Below are positions 7,692-16,233 of a stretch of 64,000 nucleotides of DNA, in pieces. The DNA is from Ensifer sesbaniae (GTDB taxonomy: Bacteria; Pseudomonadota; Alphaproteobacteria; Rhizobiales; Rhizobiaceae). The stretch is taken from positions 928,863 to 992,862 of the forward strand of contig NZ_JABEKU010000002.1 in assembly GCF_013283665.1 (NCBI RefSeq), in the 5' to 3' direction. The notes below the pieces were generated by a model. It saw only the letters and a program-made list of their open reading frames with translations, had not been told where the DNA came from and searched no databases. Position 1 is the first letter of the stretch. The number at the start of each line of letters is the position of its first letter. The translations under genes and the position numbers were made by a program.

Positions 7692-10031
7692 CTACGGAAG
7701 CTGGTTCTGGTCGAGCGGGTTGCCTTCGGTATTCACGCCGCGCTGAGCAAGGGCCTTGAGAACGTCCTGCCGCATGCCGAAGAGCGCCACCGCGCCGTTC
7801 ACCAGCAGCAGGACCTTGTCGACGCTGTTGAGAAGCGCGGGCCTCTGGGTGATGGTAATGACCGTGATTTTTTCGCGCTTTGCATGGGCGAGCGCCCGTG
7901 TGAGCGCCGCTTCGCCGGCCGTGTCCAGATTGGAATTGGGCTCGTCGAGCACCACCATGCGCGGATTGCCGAAGAAGGCACGGGCGAGTGCGACGCGCTG
8001 CTTCTGGCCGCCCGACAAGGGCGAACCATCGGCCGCCACCACGGTCTCGTATCCGTGCGGCAGCATGGCGATCATGTCGTGAACGTCCGCAAGCTTGGCG
8101 GCGGCATAGATCTCCGCGTCTGTCGCATCTTCGCGCATGCGGGCGATATTGGCCTTGATCGTCCCCGGGAAGAGCTGCACGTCCTGCGGCAGATAGCCGA
8201 TGCTTTCACCGAACTGACGCTGATCCCAGTTCCTCAAATCCATGAGATCGAGCCGGACGTTGCCGGATGTCGGCAGGATCGAGCCGACCAGCATCTTGCC
8301 GAGTGTCGTCTTGCCCGCACCGGAACTGCCGATCACGGCAAGCGAGTCGCCCGGCTCGAGTGCGAAGGTGATGCCGTTGAGCACGACACGCTTGGTGCCT
8401 TGTGGAACGAAGAGCAGACGTTCGACGTCGAGGCGTCCTTCGGGACGCGGCAGCTTCAACCGCTCGAAATTGAGCGGCGAACTCTGGAGCAGCGAGGCGA
8501 TGCGCGAATAGGCGGCACGCGACTGGATAACCTGACTCCACCCCTCGATTGCCCCTTCGATCGGCCCAAGCGCGCGGCCGGCGATGATTGAGGCCGCGAT
8601 CACCATCCCGCCCGTGAGCGCGCCATCGATGGCGAGATGGGCGCCCCAGCCGAGCATCGTCACCTGGGTCAAAAGCCGCACGGCCTTGGAGAGCGAGGCG
8701 AAGGCGATGTTGCGGTCCTGCGCCAAGACCTGCGCCTTGAGCGAGCCGGCCATGTCCTTGCCCCAGATGTGCACGGCCTCGGGGATCATCGCAAGCGCAT
8801 TGATGATCTGCGAGTTGCGCGACATCGAATCGAGATGCAGGTTCGCCCTGGTCTGGAAATTGGTGGCTTCGCCGAAGGCACGGGCAGTCGCCCTCTGGTT
8901 CATGACCGTGACGATGAGAAGAAGAAATGCCGACGTAACCACAATCGCGCCAAGATGCGGATGAATGAGGAACACGGCCACGAGGAAGAGCGGTGCGATC
9001 GGTGCGTCGAGGAAGGAAAGCAACGTGCCCGACACCAGGAACGAACGCAGCTGCTGCAGGTCGCCAAGCGTCTGATATTCGCGTCCATTGCTGTGCAGCG
9101 CCGCCCTCGCCGCCGCACTCAGGATCGGCGCGCCGAGCTGAGCGGCGACCTCCACCGCCGTCCGCATCAGGATCATGCGTCGAATGGCGTCGAAAACCGT
9201 CTGCAGGGCGACCGCGCCGACGATGATGATCGTCAGCATTACCAGCGTGTCGAGCGAGCGGCTGGTGAGAACCCGATCCGAAATCTGGAAGAGATAGACG
9301 GGGATCGCGAGCACGAGGACGTTGGTGGCGATCGTGAACACCATCACGATCATCAGGTTCTGCCTGATCGCCTTGAGACCGGCCCGCAGGCTGGCGGAGA
9401 AATCGACTGGCCCGAGGCGTTTGTGAAAGGCGCCCCCGCCTCCCCCACCGCCTGTCCCGTTGGGGGAACCGCCGCCCTTGCCGGGTGGTCGGGCCTCCGC
9501 CTTGATCGGTCCGCGATCGCCATCGATCACGACCATGCCCGGCGGCGAACCCTTGTCCTTCATTTCGGCCGTCGGCCAGACGATCGGCTTCTCGACGTGG
9601 GGCTCAGGCTTTTGCTCCACCGGCGCACGTTGCTGTTCGGCCGACATCCTGTTGCGCAGTTCGGATAGGGTTTCCATCTTGGCCGGGTTCTCGGTTTTCG
9701 GGGGCCATGTCCGCTGTGTGACGTTGCTCGTCGGCGCCGTGCCTGCTGCCGTGCCACTTGGCCCCGGAACGGGTGGGGCAGCGGAATTGGTCCGGTACTC
9801 GTTTTCGTTGACACCGGTCGCCGCCGCTCGTCGCAATTGGTCTGCCACCCCGTCGATCTCCTTGACAGCTCGATCGACAATGTTCTCCTGATGGTCAAGC
9901 TTGCGGAGGAATTCGTTCTTCACGATTTCCGCATCCGGCTTTTCCGGCTGCCCGCCCGCGCCGGCGGCCGGCGAGGCGTCTGTATGATCGCCTGCAAACG
10001 GCGGCCGGGCTGGCGCGCGGTTGTCGGTCAT
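7692..10031 (-). CDS. Type I secretion ABC permease/ATPase with long N-terminal extension (system A)
   Basis: A 779-residue PrtD/PrsD-type exporter half. Residues 1-215 are an extra hydrophilic extension rich in Pro, Gly and Glu, ending in a run of glycines near 194-200; ordinary PrtD proteins start at the membrane domain. Membrane helices cover about 225-500. The ATPase has Walker A GSSGAGKT (568-575), signature LSGGQ (672-676) and Walker B MVVLDE (692-697). The H-loop histidine is replaced by Gln (TITQR, residue 729). It exports proteins directly from cytoplasm to outside with HlyD and a TolC-like pore. The neighbouring upstream repeat protein genes are the likely cargo. Confidence 0.93.
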   Translation of the reverse strand: MTDNRAPARPPFAGDHTDASPAAGAGGQPEKPDAEIVKNEFLRKLDHQENIVDRAVKEIDGVADQLRRAAATGVNENEYRTNSAAPPVPGPSGTAAGTAPTSNVTQRTWPPKTENPAKMETLSELRNRMSAEQQRAPVEQKPEPHVEKPIVWPTAEMKDKGSPPGMVVIDGDRGPIKAEARPPGKGGGSPNGTGGGGGGGAFHKRLGPVDFSASLRAGLKAIRQNLMIVMVFTIATNVLVLAIPVYLFQISDRVLTSRSLDTLVMLTIIIVGAVALQTVFDAIRRMILMRTAVEVAAQLGAPILSAAARAALHSNGREYQTLGDLQQLRSFLVSGTLLSFLDAPIAPLFLVAVFLIHPHLGAIVVTSAFLLLIVTVMNQRATARAFGEATNFQTRANLHLDSMSRNSQIINALAMIPEAVHIWGKDMAGSLKAQVLAQDRNIAFASLSKAVRLLTQVTMLGWGAHLAIDGALTGGMVIAASIIAGRALGPIEGAIEGWSQVIQSRAAYSRIASLLQSSPLNFERLKLPRPEGRLDVERLLFVPQGTKRVVLNGITFALEPGDSLAVIGSSGAGKTTLGKMLVGSILPTSGNVRLDLMDLRNWDQRQFGESIGYLPQDVQLFPGTIKANIARMREDATDAEIYAAAKLADVHDMIAMLPHGYETVVAADGSPLSGGQKQRVALARAFFGNPRMVVLDEPNSNLDTAGEAALTRALAHAKREKITVITITQRPALLNSVDKVLLLVNGAVALFGMRQDVLKALAQRGVNTEGNPLDQNQLP

Positions 10032-10051
10032 GGTCTCCTCCCACGTTCCCT

Positions 10052-12163
10052 TCAGGCCAGCATACTTTGCATCGGATCGGCGTCTGTCGTGTCGATCGAA
10101 TGCGGTCCGTGATCTGCCGGCCCATGATCGGATTGCCCGTTATTCCGCGCCTCGTGGTCCTTGTAGCCGTTCTTCTGGTGACCGGGCGGCTCGTGATCGG
10201 GCGACTGGGGCCCTTGATCCGGCGCCAGCATGTCGTCGCCGAGAAATACCACCGCCTCGCTGACGAGCGCATCGGGATCCTGGCCGGCAAGGTAGGGGTC
10301 GTCCTTGATCAATTCGGCCTGAAAAAGGACTTCGTCCGAATAGACGTCTCCACCGGCATAGACGGTCTTGCCGGTATCCACGTCGACGATGCCGGCGTAG
10401 TTCATCAGGGCATTCTTGCCTGTCGCAATGGTCCAGTCCGCATCCGGACGCTCCGTCAGCGCGTTCATGGCCAGCGTCACCTGGTCGCTGTCGCCCAGAA
10501 TATTGGTCTGCTGAATGTAGTTGAGGCTGACGAGGTCGCCGGAAATATAAAGCACCCTCAGGCCCAACAATCCGGCAAAGGCAGAATCGTGCATGAAGTC
10601 TTTCGACGACGGGTTCTTTCCTTCGGAAAGATCTTGCAGGGCCGACAGGTAGCTTTCGGGCATCGGGTTCACCGGACCCGCACCACCGGCTTCAACGATG
10701 CTGGCATAGTTCCACAAAAGGTTGCCGCCGGCCGAAACGGACCCGTGGCCGCTCATATGGAAACCGCCGACAGCCCCGATGAAATCGTTGTCGAGCAGGA
10801 TGTTGGTCTGCTGGATGATGTTGGCGTCGAAGACGTTTCCGCCGACGAAGACGAGATCGAAGCGATATCCCAGCTCCAAAACCGAGAGCTGGTTGGCGGC
10901 GGTGTTGTCGCCGGCGATGATCGACAGCTTGGAGCCGGAGGCGGCCAGGATCGCCGTGTCGTTGTCGGACATGAAAGTGAATTGTTGGTGCCAGTTCACC
11001 ATCATCAGGTCACCCTTGATTTCGGTGATGGCCCAAGCCTTGGGAAAAGCGTTCGTCTCGTTGTGTGCGGTTTCCGTTGGCTCGACATGCTTGAACGATG
11101 CGATATTGAGCGCCTCGGTCTGCTTTTCCGCCGCAAGCTCCCCACCGGTGAGCGTGGCGCCCACGGCGTCACTGTCGGCATAGACATTGGTCTGGATGAT
11201 GGCGTTGTGCTGGACGTGATCGCCGGCAGCCGCAAGGACATTCGCTTGCAGCCAATTGCCTGAAATGACGACCTCGTTGACCAGCGTGTTGCTACCGGCC
11301 TCCAGTTCAACCGAAGCTGCGACTGGAACAGGACCCTCGCCGTGCGCGACAGCGCCACTGGCCTCCTTCGGGCTGTTCGTCAGTTCAGGCACATCGGGTT
11401 CGTTCGACGGTTCGTCGGGGTTTGGCAGATGATCCTTGAGAACGGGCGCCTTCTCGACGAGTTCCCCGTTCACATGGATGCCTTCAAGCGTGTCGCCTTT
11501 GGCGACGAATTGGCTGGCAGCAAACCCATCCACCTGTCCCGTATCGTCGGGAGAATAGGCATCAAGCGTCGCGGCCGTCGTCGTAACCAGGCTGGCGATC
11601 GTTGCATCGGAGCCGGCAACGTCCACGGGGCCTAGCGGCGAAACCTGCTGCGCGGCGTCGATGAGCTGAGCCATCGTGGCGCTGTCGTCGATATGCAGGC
11701 CGGATTTCAATCCGTGCCCACCCATGTCGACGAAATCGTTATCCGAGAGCTCGATGGTCTGCTGGCTGTAGACCGCCACCGACCCCGGGGGATTGATGGT
11801 GTGCGGCGCACCGACATAAGACGCCTTGAAGGACGAGGTTTGCGCGACACCTTCAACGTCGCCGCGGCCAATCACGCCTTCCGTGAGCGGGGGCTCCGGA
11901 AAGGGCAGTCCGGCATATCCGTCCGGAACAGGCCCAGAGATGTCAGTGTCGAGCGGACGGTAGGGAACGTCGGGACTGAAGTCGTCGAGATTGTAGGGAG
12001 CCTGCGCCTTGACGGGCGCGGTCTCGATATCCTTGGGATCCTTGTGAACGTCGCGTTCCGGGTCGAACTTCTCATGCGCTTCGCGTAGGCGAGCATCTTC
12101 GATCGAGACTTGGAAAAGACCGATGAAATGGGCGATGGTTTCGGAGATTTTCGCGGAGTACAT
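10052..12163 (-). CDS. Large repeat protein, putative type I secretion cargo (QQTN/DND motifs)
   Basis: A 703-residue acidic protein of no recognised family and no signal peptide. Five copies of a motif like IQQTNILxDND occur at about residues 133-144, 322-333, 393-403, 449-461 and 550-561, most preceded by [GS]G-[ND]-x4-N (for example GGNVFDAN and SGDLVSLN). The C-terminal ~55 residues (650-690 especially) are rich in His, Asp and Gly and could bind metal. AGGAG lies nine bases before the ATG. It ends 21 bases before the exporter ATPase gene, so it is very probably exported by it. No RTX nonapeptides were seen. It may be a surface or matrix protein; that is inference. Confidence 0.8.
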   Translation of the reverse strand: MYSAKISETIAHFIGLFQVSIEDARLREAHEKFDPERDVHKDPKDIETAPVKAQAPYNLDDFSPDVPYRPLDTDISGPVPDGYAGLPFPEPPLTEGVIGRGDVEGVAQTSSFKASYVGAPHTINPPGSVAVYSQQTIELSDNDFVDMGGHGLKSGLHIDDSATMAQLIDAAQQVSPLGPVDVAGSDATIASLVTTTAATLDAYSPDDTGQVDGFAASQFVAKGDTLEGIHVNGELVEKAPVLKDHLPNPDEPSNEPDVPELTNSPKEASGAVAHGEGPVPVAASVELEAGSNTLVNEVVISGNWLQANVLAAAGDHVQHNAIIQTNVYADSDAVGATLTGGELAAEKQTEALNIASFKHVEPTETAHNETNAFPKAWAITEIKGDLMMVNWHQQFTFMSDNDTAILAASGSKLSIIAGDNTAANQLSVLELGYRFDLVFVGGNVFDANIIQQTNILLDNDFIGAVGGFHMSGHGSVSAGGNLLWNYASIVEAGGAGPVNPMPESYLSALQDLSEGKNPSSKDFMHDSAFAGLLGLRVLYISGDLVSLNYIQQTNILGDSDQVTLAMNALTERPDADWTIATGKNALMNYAGIVDVDTGKTVYAGGDVYSDEVLFQAELIKDDPYLAGQDPDALVSEAVVFLGDDMLAPDQGPQSPDHEPPGHQKNGYKDHEARNNGQSDHGPADHGPHSIDTTDADPMQSMLA

Positions 12164-12293
12164 GGTTAGTGTCTCCTCTTTGTTGCCGGTAGTGGCCCTT
12201 AGCGGATCGGGTCATGACGGGCTGCGCGGGAACCCGCGCAGCCCTGTTTGAAACCGATTGCGAACCGTTGGAACCGGCCGCGTCACCTCACGA

Positions 12294-14030
12294 TCAGGCG
12301 TTGTCGTCGTGACCGATCACGTCGGCATGGTAGTCGCCACCGACGACCGTCATGTCGATCGTATTGCCCTGCAGGTTCGCACCGAGCACGATCTGCTGGT
12401 TGAAGGCATTGGTGTCGATCGTGGCATCTGCCGTCGCCTGGGAGAGCCCCTCGACCACGGAGTCGCCGCCGTTGAAGGAACCCCAGGTGCCCGCATTGCC
12501 GCCCGCGCCGCCATCGCCGTTGGTCGCGAAGCCGCCGTTGCCGCCGGCACCGCCGTCGCCGCCCCAGGCGTCGCCACCAGAGGCCGCACCGCCTTCACCG
12601 CCACTGGCCCACGAGCCCGTGAGGGCAAGACCGCCGAGGCCATGGCCACCAGCCGCTGCGCCACCGGTTCCGTCACCGCCTGTGGCAGCACCAGTGGCTC
12701 CGCCGTTCGCGCTGGCACCGCCGCCGGCACCGCCGTCGCCACCGTAGCCAGCGCCTGCGCCAAAGCCGCCGCCGGCACCGAAGCCTGCGCCAAAGCCGTT
12801 GCCGCCATTGCCGGCATTGCCTGAGCTGCCACCGCCGGCGTCACCGGTCTGCCCCAGTGCTACGCTGTTGCCACCGTCGTTGTCGCCACCGTCGCCACCG
12901 AAATTGAGGATCGGAAGCACGAACCCACCGGCATCCCCGCCGTCGCCAGCATCCGAGGCGTTGGCTTCGTCGCTTTCGACGTCACCCGACTCCCCACCGT
13001 TTCCGGCAGTGGTATCACCGCCTTCGCCGCCGGCTGCGGCACCGACCCCCAGGCCGACGCCAAGACCGAGGCCGAGACCGAGACCTGCGGCGCCTGCGCC
13101 ACCGGCACCGCCCGTGGCAGCACCACCGTTGGCGTCACCGCTCGTGCCGTCCGCACCGACGCCGACGCTGGCTGCGATACCGCCAAGGCCGTGCCCGCCG
13201 GTTGCGTCGCCATCGTTGTCGGAATCGCCGCCGTCCCCCTCACCGCCAGCTGCAAAGCCACCGATCGTGTGACCGCCGCCGCCGCCGTCGCCACCATTGG
13301 CAGAGGCATTGCTTCCGCCTACGCCGCCGTCAGCTCCGGATTGAATACCGTCGCCAGACGTGGCGGTGCCACCCCAGGCGCTGCCGTTCTGGTACAGCTG
13401 TCCGCTGTTGTTGATGTTATCAGCGTTGTCGTCATCCGACATGATGGCGTTCTGGCTGAAGACGTTGGCCACGTTGTTGTTGCCATTGAGCGAGTCATTC
13501 AAGATGTCCTTGAAGCTCGTGCTCGCCATGCCGTTGATCGTCGAGTGGTCGATGTCGTTGAAGTCATCGTCAGACGGCTTGTAACCATCGAGGTCGATAT
13601 CGACGTCGACGTCCACCTTGGTCTTGCTGTCGACGTCGACATGGGTGTTCGACGTATTTTCATTGAGGTTGGCGTTCAGGTTGCCGTTGGCATTCAGGTT
13701 GCCGTTACCGTTCAGGTTGAGATTGCCGTTGCCGTTGCCATTGGCGTTACCGTTGGCATTGCCGTTGCCGTTGGCATTGCCGTTGGCGTTGCCGTTGTAG
13801 GATTCGCTGTACTGCGACTGGCCTTGGCCCTGTCCTTGGCCCTGATCCTGACCTTGTCCCTGGCCCTGATCCTGTCCTTGTCCCTGGCCTTGTCCCTGAC
13901 CCTGACCCTGGAGCTGGCCCTGGAGCTCAGCCTGCAGTTGTCCTTGTCCCTGGCCTTGACCCTGATCCTGGTCCTGGCTCTGATCCTGGCTCGGGTCCCA
14001 TGGGAACAGGAAATTCTTGTCCTTGCTCAT
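12294..14030 (-). CDS. Q/G-, N/G- and glycine-rich low-complexity protein, putative type I cargo
   Basis: A 578-residue protein built from compositional blocks: QG/QD dipeptide repeats (about 14-72), GN/AN repeats (79-125), alternating VD (131-148), a QNAIMSDDDN motif (193-202) related to the QTN motif of its neighbours, then a long glycine-rich region of GGAGG and GGDGG runs (about 218-540), and a more ordinary tail with NQQIVLGANLQGN. There is no signal peptide and no RTX repeat. The start at 14030 has GAGGTG at good spacing; the longer frame begins with a GTG inside that ribosome-binding site. The Q/N-rich part looks prion-like. It lies 130 bases upstream of the 703-residue gene, likely in the same unit. 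Confidence 0.8.
   Translation of the reverse strand: MSKDKNFLFPWDPSQDQSQDQDQGQGQGQGQLQAELQGQLQGQGQGQGQGQGQDQGQGQGQDQGQGQGQGQSQYSESYNGNANGNANGNGNANGNANGNGNGNLNLNGNGNLNANGNLNANLNENTSNTHVDVDSKTKVDVDVDIDLDGYKPSDDDFNDIDHSTINGMASTSFKDILNDSLNGNNNVANVFSQNAIMSDDDNADNINNSGQLYQNGSAWGGTATSGDGIQSGADGGVGGSNASANGGDGGGGGHTIGGFAAGGEGDGGDSDNDGDATGGHGLGGIAASVGVGADGTSGDANGGAATGGAGGAGAAGLGLGLGLGVGLGVGAAAGGEGGDTTAGNGGESGDVESDEANASDAGDGGDAGGFVLPILNFGGDGGDNDGGNSVALGQTGDAGGGSSGNAGNGGNGFGAGFGAGGGFGAGAGYGGDGGAGGGASANGGATGAATGGDGTGGAAAGGHGLGGLALTGSWASGGEGGAASGGDAWGGDGGAGGNGGFATNGDGGAGGNAGTWGSFNGGDSVVEGLSQATADATIDTNAFNQQIVLGANLQGNTIDMTVVGGDYHADVIGHDDNA
13664..13990. repeat. Coding tandem repeats (GN and QG dipeptide tracts)
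   Basis: Short tandem repeats of six-base units: GTTGCC/GTTGGC-type units at about 13669-13797 encode Gly-Asn and Ala-Asn runs, and CTGGCC/CTGTCC/CTTGGC-type units at about 13806-13990 encode Gln-Gly and Gln-Asp runs. Such tracts can gain or lose whole units without a frameshift, so repeat number may vary between strains. Confidence 0.85.
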
Positions 14031-14563
14031 AACGATCACCTCAAGTTGAGGCCGCCGTAGCCGAACCGCATTCTTCTCTTACGCGGATTTGGGCCATCAG
14101 CGGGCTGCGGTTGGTTTTGATGAAAGTTTGGATCCTCCGAGGCGCTTGCGCGCCCGTATGTCAATAATTTGCAATCAACTTAAATAGAGCTGCTCTCTCT
14201 CCCACTTGGTCGAGAAGAGCTGATCAGGTTCTAAAAAGGGCATTTTCCATTTCGGTGCAGTGTCCAGCCCTCAAAGGCCTGAGTGCATCCTGCTCTCCGG
14301 TTGCGCCAGCAGTCTGTCGCAAACAGACATGTGTTGTAAGCTGCCACTTCGAGTTAGCCTCGCCGGGGTAGCGCGACCGTTGCTCTCGGTCCGCCCAAGG
14401 TATTACCTATTAGAACTAGCTTTTAAACGGAGTCATTGCACGCGACCGAGCCGGCACCGTATGCGTGCGCCGCATCGTCCCATTGGAAGAATTTACTGAA
14501 AACGGGAATGCGCTATTCTGGAACGTAATGGTTCTTGGACAGCAAGGTTTTGGCAGGGCCCCA
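14031..14563. other. Gene-free region upstream of the Q/G-rich gene
   Basis: About 530 bases without a supportable gene. It must hold the promoter of the minus-strand export unit, and the AT-rich stretch around 14155-14190 is the likely place (TTGACA can be read on the minus strand near 14159), but no convincing -10 partner was found. Short plus-strand frames around 14260-14500 have no coding character. Confidence 0.5.
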
Positions 14564-15046
14564 ATGGCGAGATTTCACGACATCCTTCTCCTGATCGGGC
14601 AACTCAACTACACCTGGACCAACACGGAAAGCCTGCTCATCTATCTGATCGCCGGCCTCGCGCGGGTGGACAAGGAAACCGCGATCGTCATCTTCCTAAC
14701 GCTGAACACGACGCGGGCTCGCATCGAGCTCGTCGAGCGATTGGCCAAGACAAACAAGACGCCGGCGAACCAACGGCAGGAAATTCTCGCGCTGACGCAA
14801 CAGCTCGCTCGGCAGGCGAAGCTTCGCAACAAGTACAGCCACTGCATCTATTCCTTCGACGAGACCGGAGACCTAGCAAGCACCCAGCTGATGGCGATTT
14901 TCGACAGCAAGGACACGATCAAGTACGGCAAGATCGAGCAGATCAACGATGCCGAGATCTCCCGGATCAACGACGTCATCGAGCAGCTCCAGGGGGTCAA
15001 CAAGGAAATCTGGGCAATCGTCGAGCGCTATTCCTTCCCACGTTGA
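14564..15046 (+). CDS. Hypothetical HEPN-like helical protein
   Basis: A 160-residue, largely helical cytoplasmic protein. The sequence RNKYSH at residues 88-93 matches the R-x4-H motif, with the polar residue after Arg, that marks the active site of HEPN ribonucleases. The region before it (LNYTWTNTESLLIYLI ... ARIELVERLAK) fits the long helices of that fold. A HEPN RNase would cut RNA in stress or defence, but no antitoxin or nucleotidyltransferase gene lies beside it, so this may be a stand-alone protein or a chance match. The ATG at 14564 follows AGGG at five bases; starts at 14528 or 14465 are possible. Confidence 0.6.
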   Translation: MARFHDILLLIGQLNYTWTNTESLLIYLIAGLARVDKETAIVIFLTLNTTRARIELVERLAKTNKTPANQRQEILALTQQLARQAKLRNKYSHCIYSFDETGDLASTQLMAIFDSKDTIKYGKIEQINDAEISRINDVIEQLQGVNKEIWAIVERYSFPR

Positions 15047-15202
15047 AGCCACTGGCCCGCAGGCGCTGCCGCAAGATAGAATGAGCCCGGTGTCGCAAGG
15101 CGGCGCCCGCATGTCCATCCACCTGCCAGTTGTCGTCCATCCATAATTCAACCGTAATGTCCCGCCATCGCGTCTCCAACGGGCGAAGCGGAGGCGGAAA
15201 CG

Positions 15203-16159
15203 GTGGCTCAAATGTCGGATGGCAGGCGTTTCACGAGCCGGGAAGCGCGCATTGACGCTGTGGCGCATCGCCTTCTCGATCGACTTCCTGCGAGCGGCCT
15301 CCTCGGCGGTCTGACGGAGTTCCTGGTGTTCGGCATCAAGCAGGCCTTCGCCTGCCTTTTCGGCGGTGCCATGCTCGCCCTGATGCTCGCGACGAAATTG
15401 TTCTGGCCGGAGGAGATGGGCATCGCCCGCTATGATTTCCTTTTCCTCGCCGCCCTTGCCATCCAGGTTTGTCTGCTCGTCTTCAAGCTCGAGACCATTG
15501 CCGAGGCCAAGGTCATTCTGATCTTCCACGTCGTCGGCACGGTGATGGAGATCTTCAAGACCTCGGTCGGGTCGTGGATCTACCCGGAGCCAAGCTTCTT
15601 CCGCATCGGTGGCGTGCCCCTGTTCTCAGGTTTCATGTATGCCGCCGTCGGCTCCTATCTCGCCCGCGTGACCCGCATCCTCGACATGCGCTATGGCAGC
15701 TATCCGTCGCTCTGGGCGACGGTGCTGCTCGCCTTGGCAATCTATGCCAATTTCTTTACGCACCACTTCATCGTCGACCTGCGCTACGCGCTGTTTGCGA
15801 TCACCGCGGCACTGTACTTCCGCACCACAGTGCACTACCGCGTCTTCCGGTTTCGGCACCGCATGCCGTTGCTTCTCGGATTTCTGCTGGTCGCCCTGTT
15901 CATCTGGTTTGCGGAGAATATCGGCACCTGGTCGCGCGCCTGGATCTATCCTTCGCAGCACGATGGCTGGACCCCGGTATCACTCCAGAAGCTCGGCGCC
16001 TGGTACCTCCTGATGATCCTGTCCTTCGTGCTGGTGACGCTCGTGCATCGCCCGCGAACATGCGTGGCGGCAGTTCGGAACGTATCGACGACGAACAGCG
16101 ATACGAAGGCGAACACGGACGTCACCGCAGGGGCAGAAAGTCCCGCGGCTTCCAGGTGA
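15203..16159 (+). CDS. DUF817-family integral membrane protein
   Basis: A 318-residue polytopic membrane protein with about eight helices, matching the DUF817 (YoaT-like) family: LTEFLVFGIKQAFACLFGG near the start, conserved EIFKTSVGSWIYPEPSF, YANFFTHHFIVDLRY, and WAENIGTWSRAW-type motifs (here FAENIGTWSRAWIYP). The acidic and histidine residues inside helices suggest a catalytic or transport role, but the family has no known function. GTG at 15203 is used, with GAGG nine bases upstream; ATG at 15212 is the alternative. AsmA follows 74 bases downstream on the same strand. Confidence 0.85.
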   Translation: MAQMSDGRRFTSREARIDAVAHRLLDRLPASGLLGGLTEFLVFGIKQAFACLFGGAMLALMLATKLFWPEEMGIARYDFLFLAALAIQVCLLVFKLETIAEAKVILIFHVVGTVMEIFKTSVGSWIYPEPSFFRIGGVPLFSGFMYAAVGSYLARVTRILDMRYGSYPSLWATVLLALAIYANFFTHHFIVDLRYALFAITAALYFRTTVHYRVFRFRHRMPLLLGFLLVALFIWFAENIGTWSRAWIYPSQHDGWTPVSLQKLGAWYLLMILSFVLVTLVHRPRTCVAAVRNVSTTNSDTKANTDVTAGAESPAASR

Positions 16160-16233
16160 ACACCGCAGGAGTTGCAAAACGCGCCGCCGTGGAAAACGAT
16201 ACCGAATCAATCGCTTTCGCAACGGAGAGACAC

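Noticed and set aside
6756-8591. 611-codon open frame on the plus strand
   Set aside because: It is antisense to the exporter HlyD and ATPase genes, whose domains are unmistakable; the length comes from high GC codon structure and its product has no recognisable domain.
13664-13990. Possible CRISPR or VNTR array
   Set aside because: The units are six bases, coding and contiguous, without spacers.
12294-14030. Glycine-rich protein as PE-PGRS or as an RTX toxin
   Set aside because: There is no PE domain and the organism is not mycobacterial; GGxGxDxxx calcium-binding nonapeptides are absent, only GGAGG/GGDGG runs are seen.
13191-14060. 289-codon plus-strand frame rich in Val/Ala/Leu
   Set aside because: It is the antisense of the tandem GN/QG repeats and has no start signal; the repetitive hydrophobic product is an artefact of the repeat.
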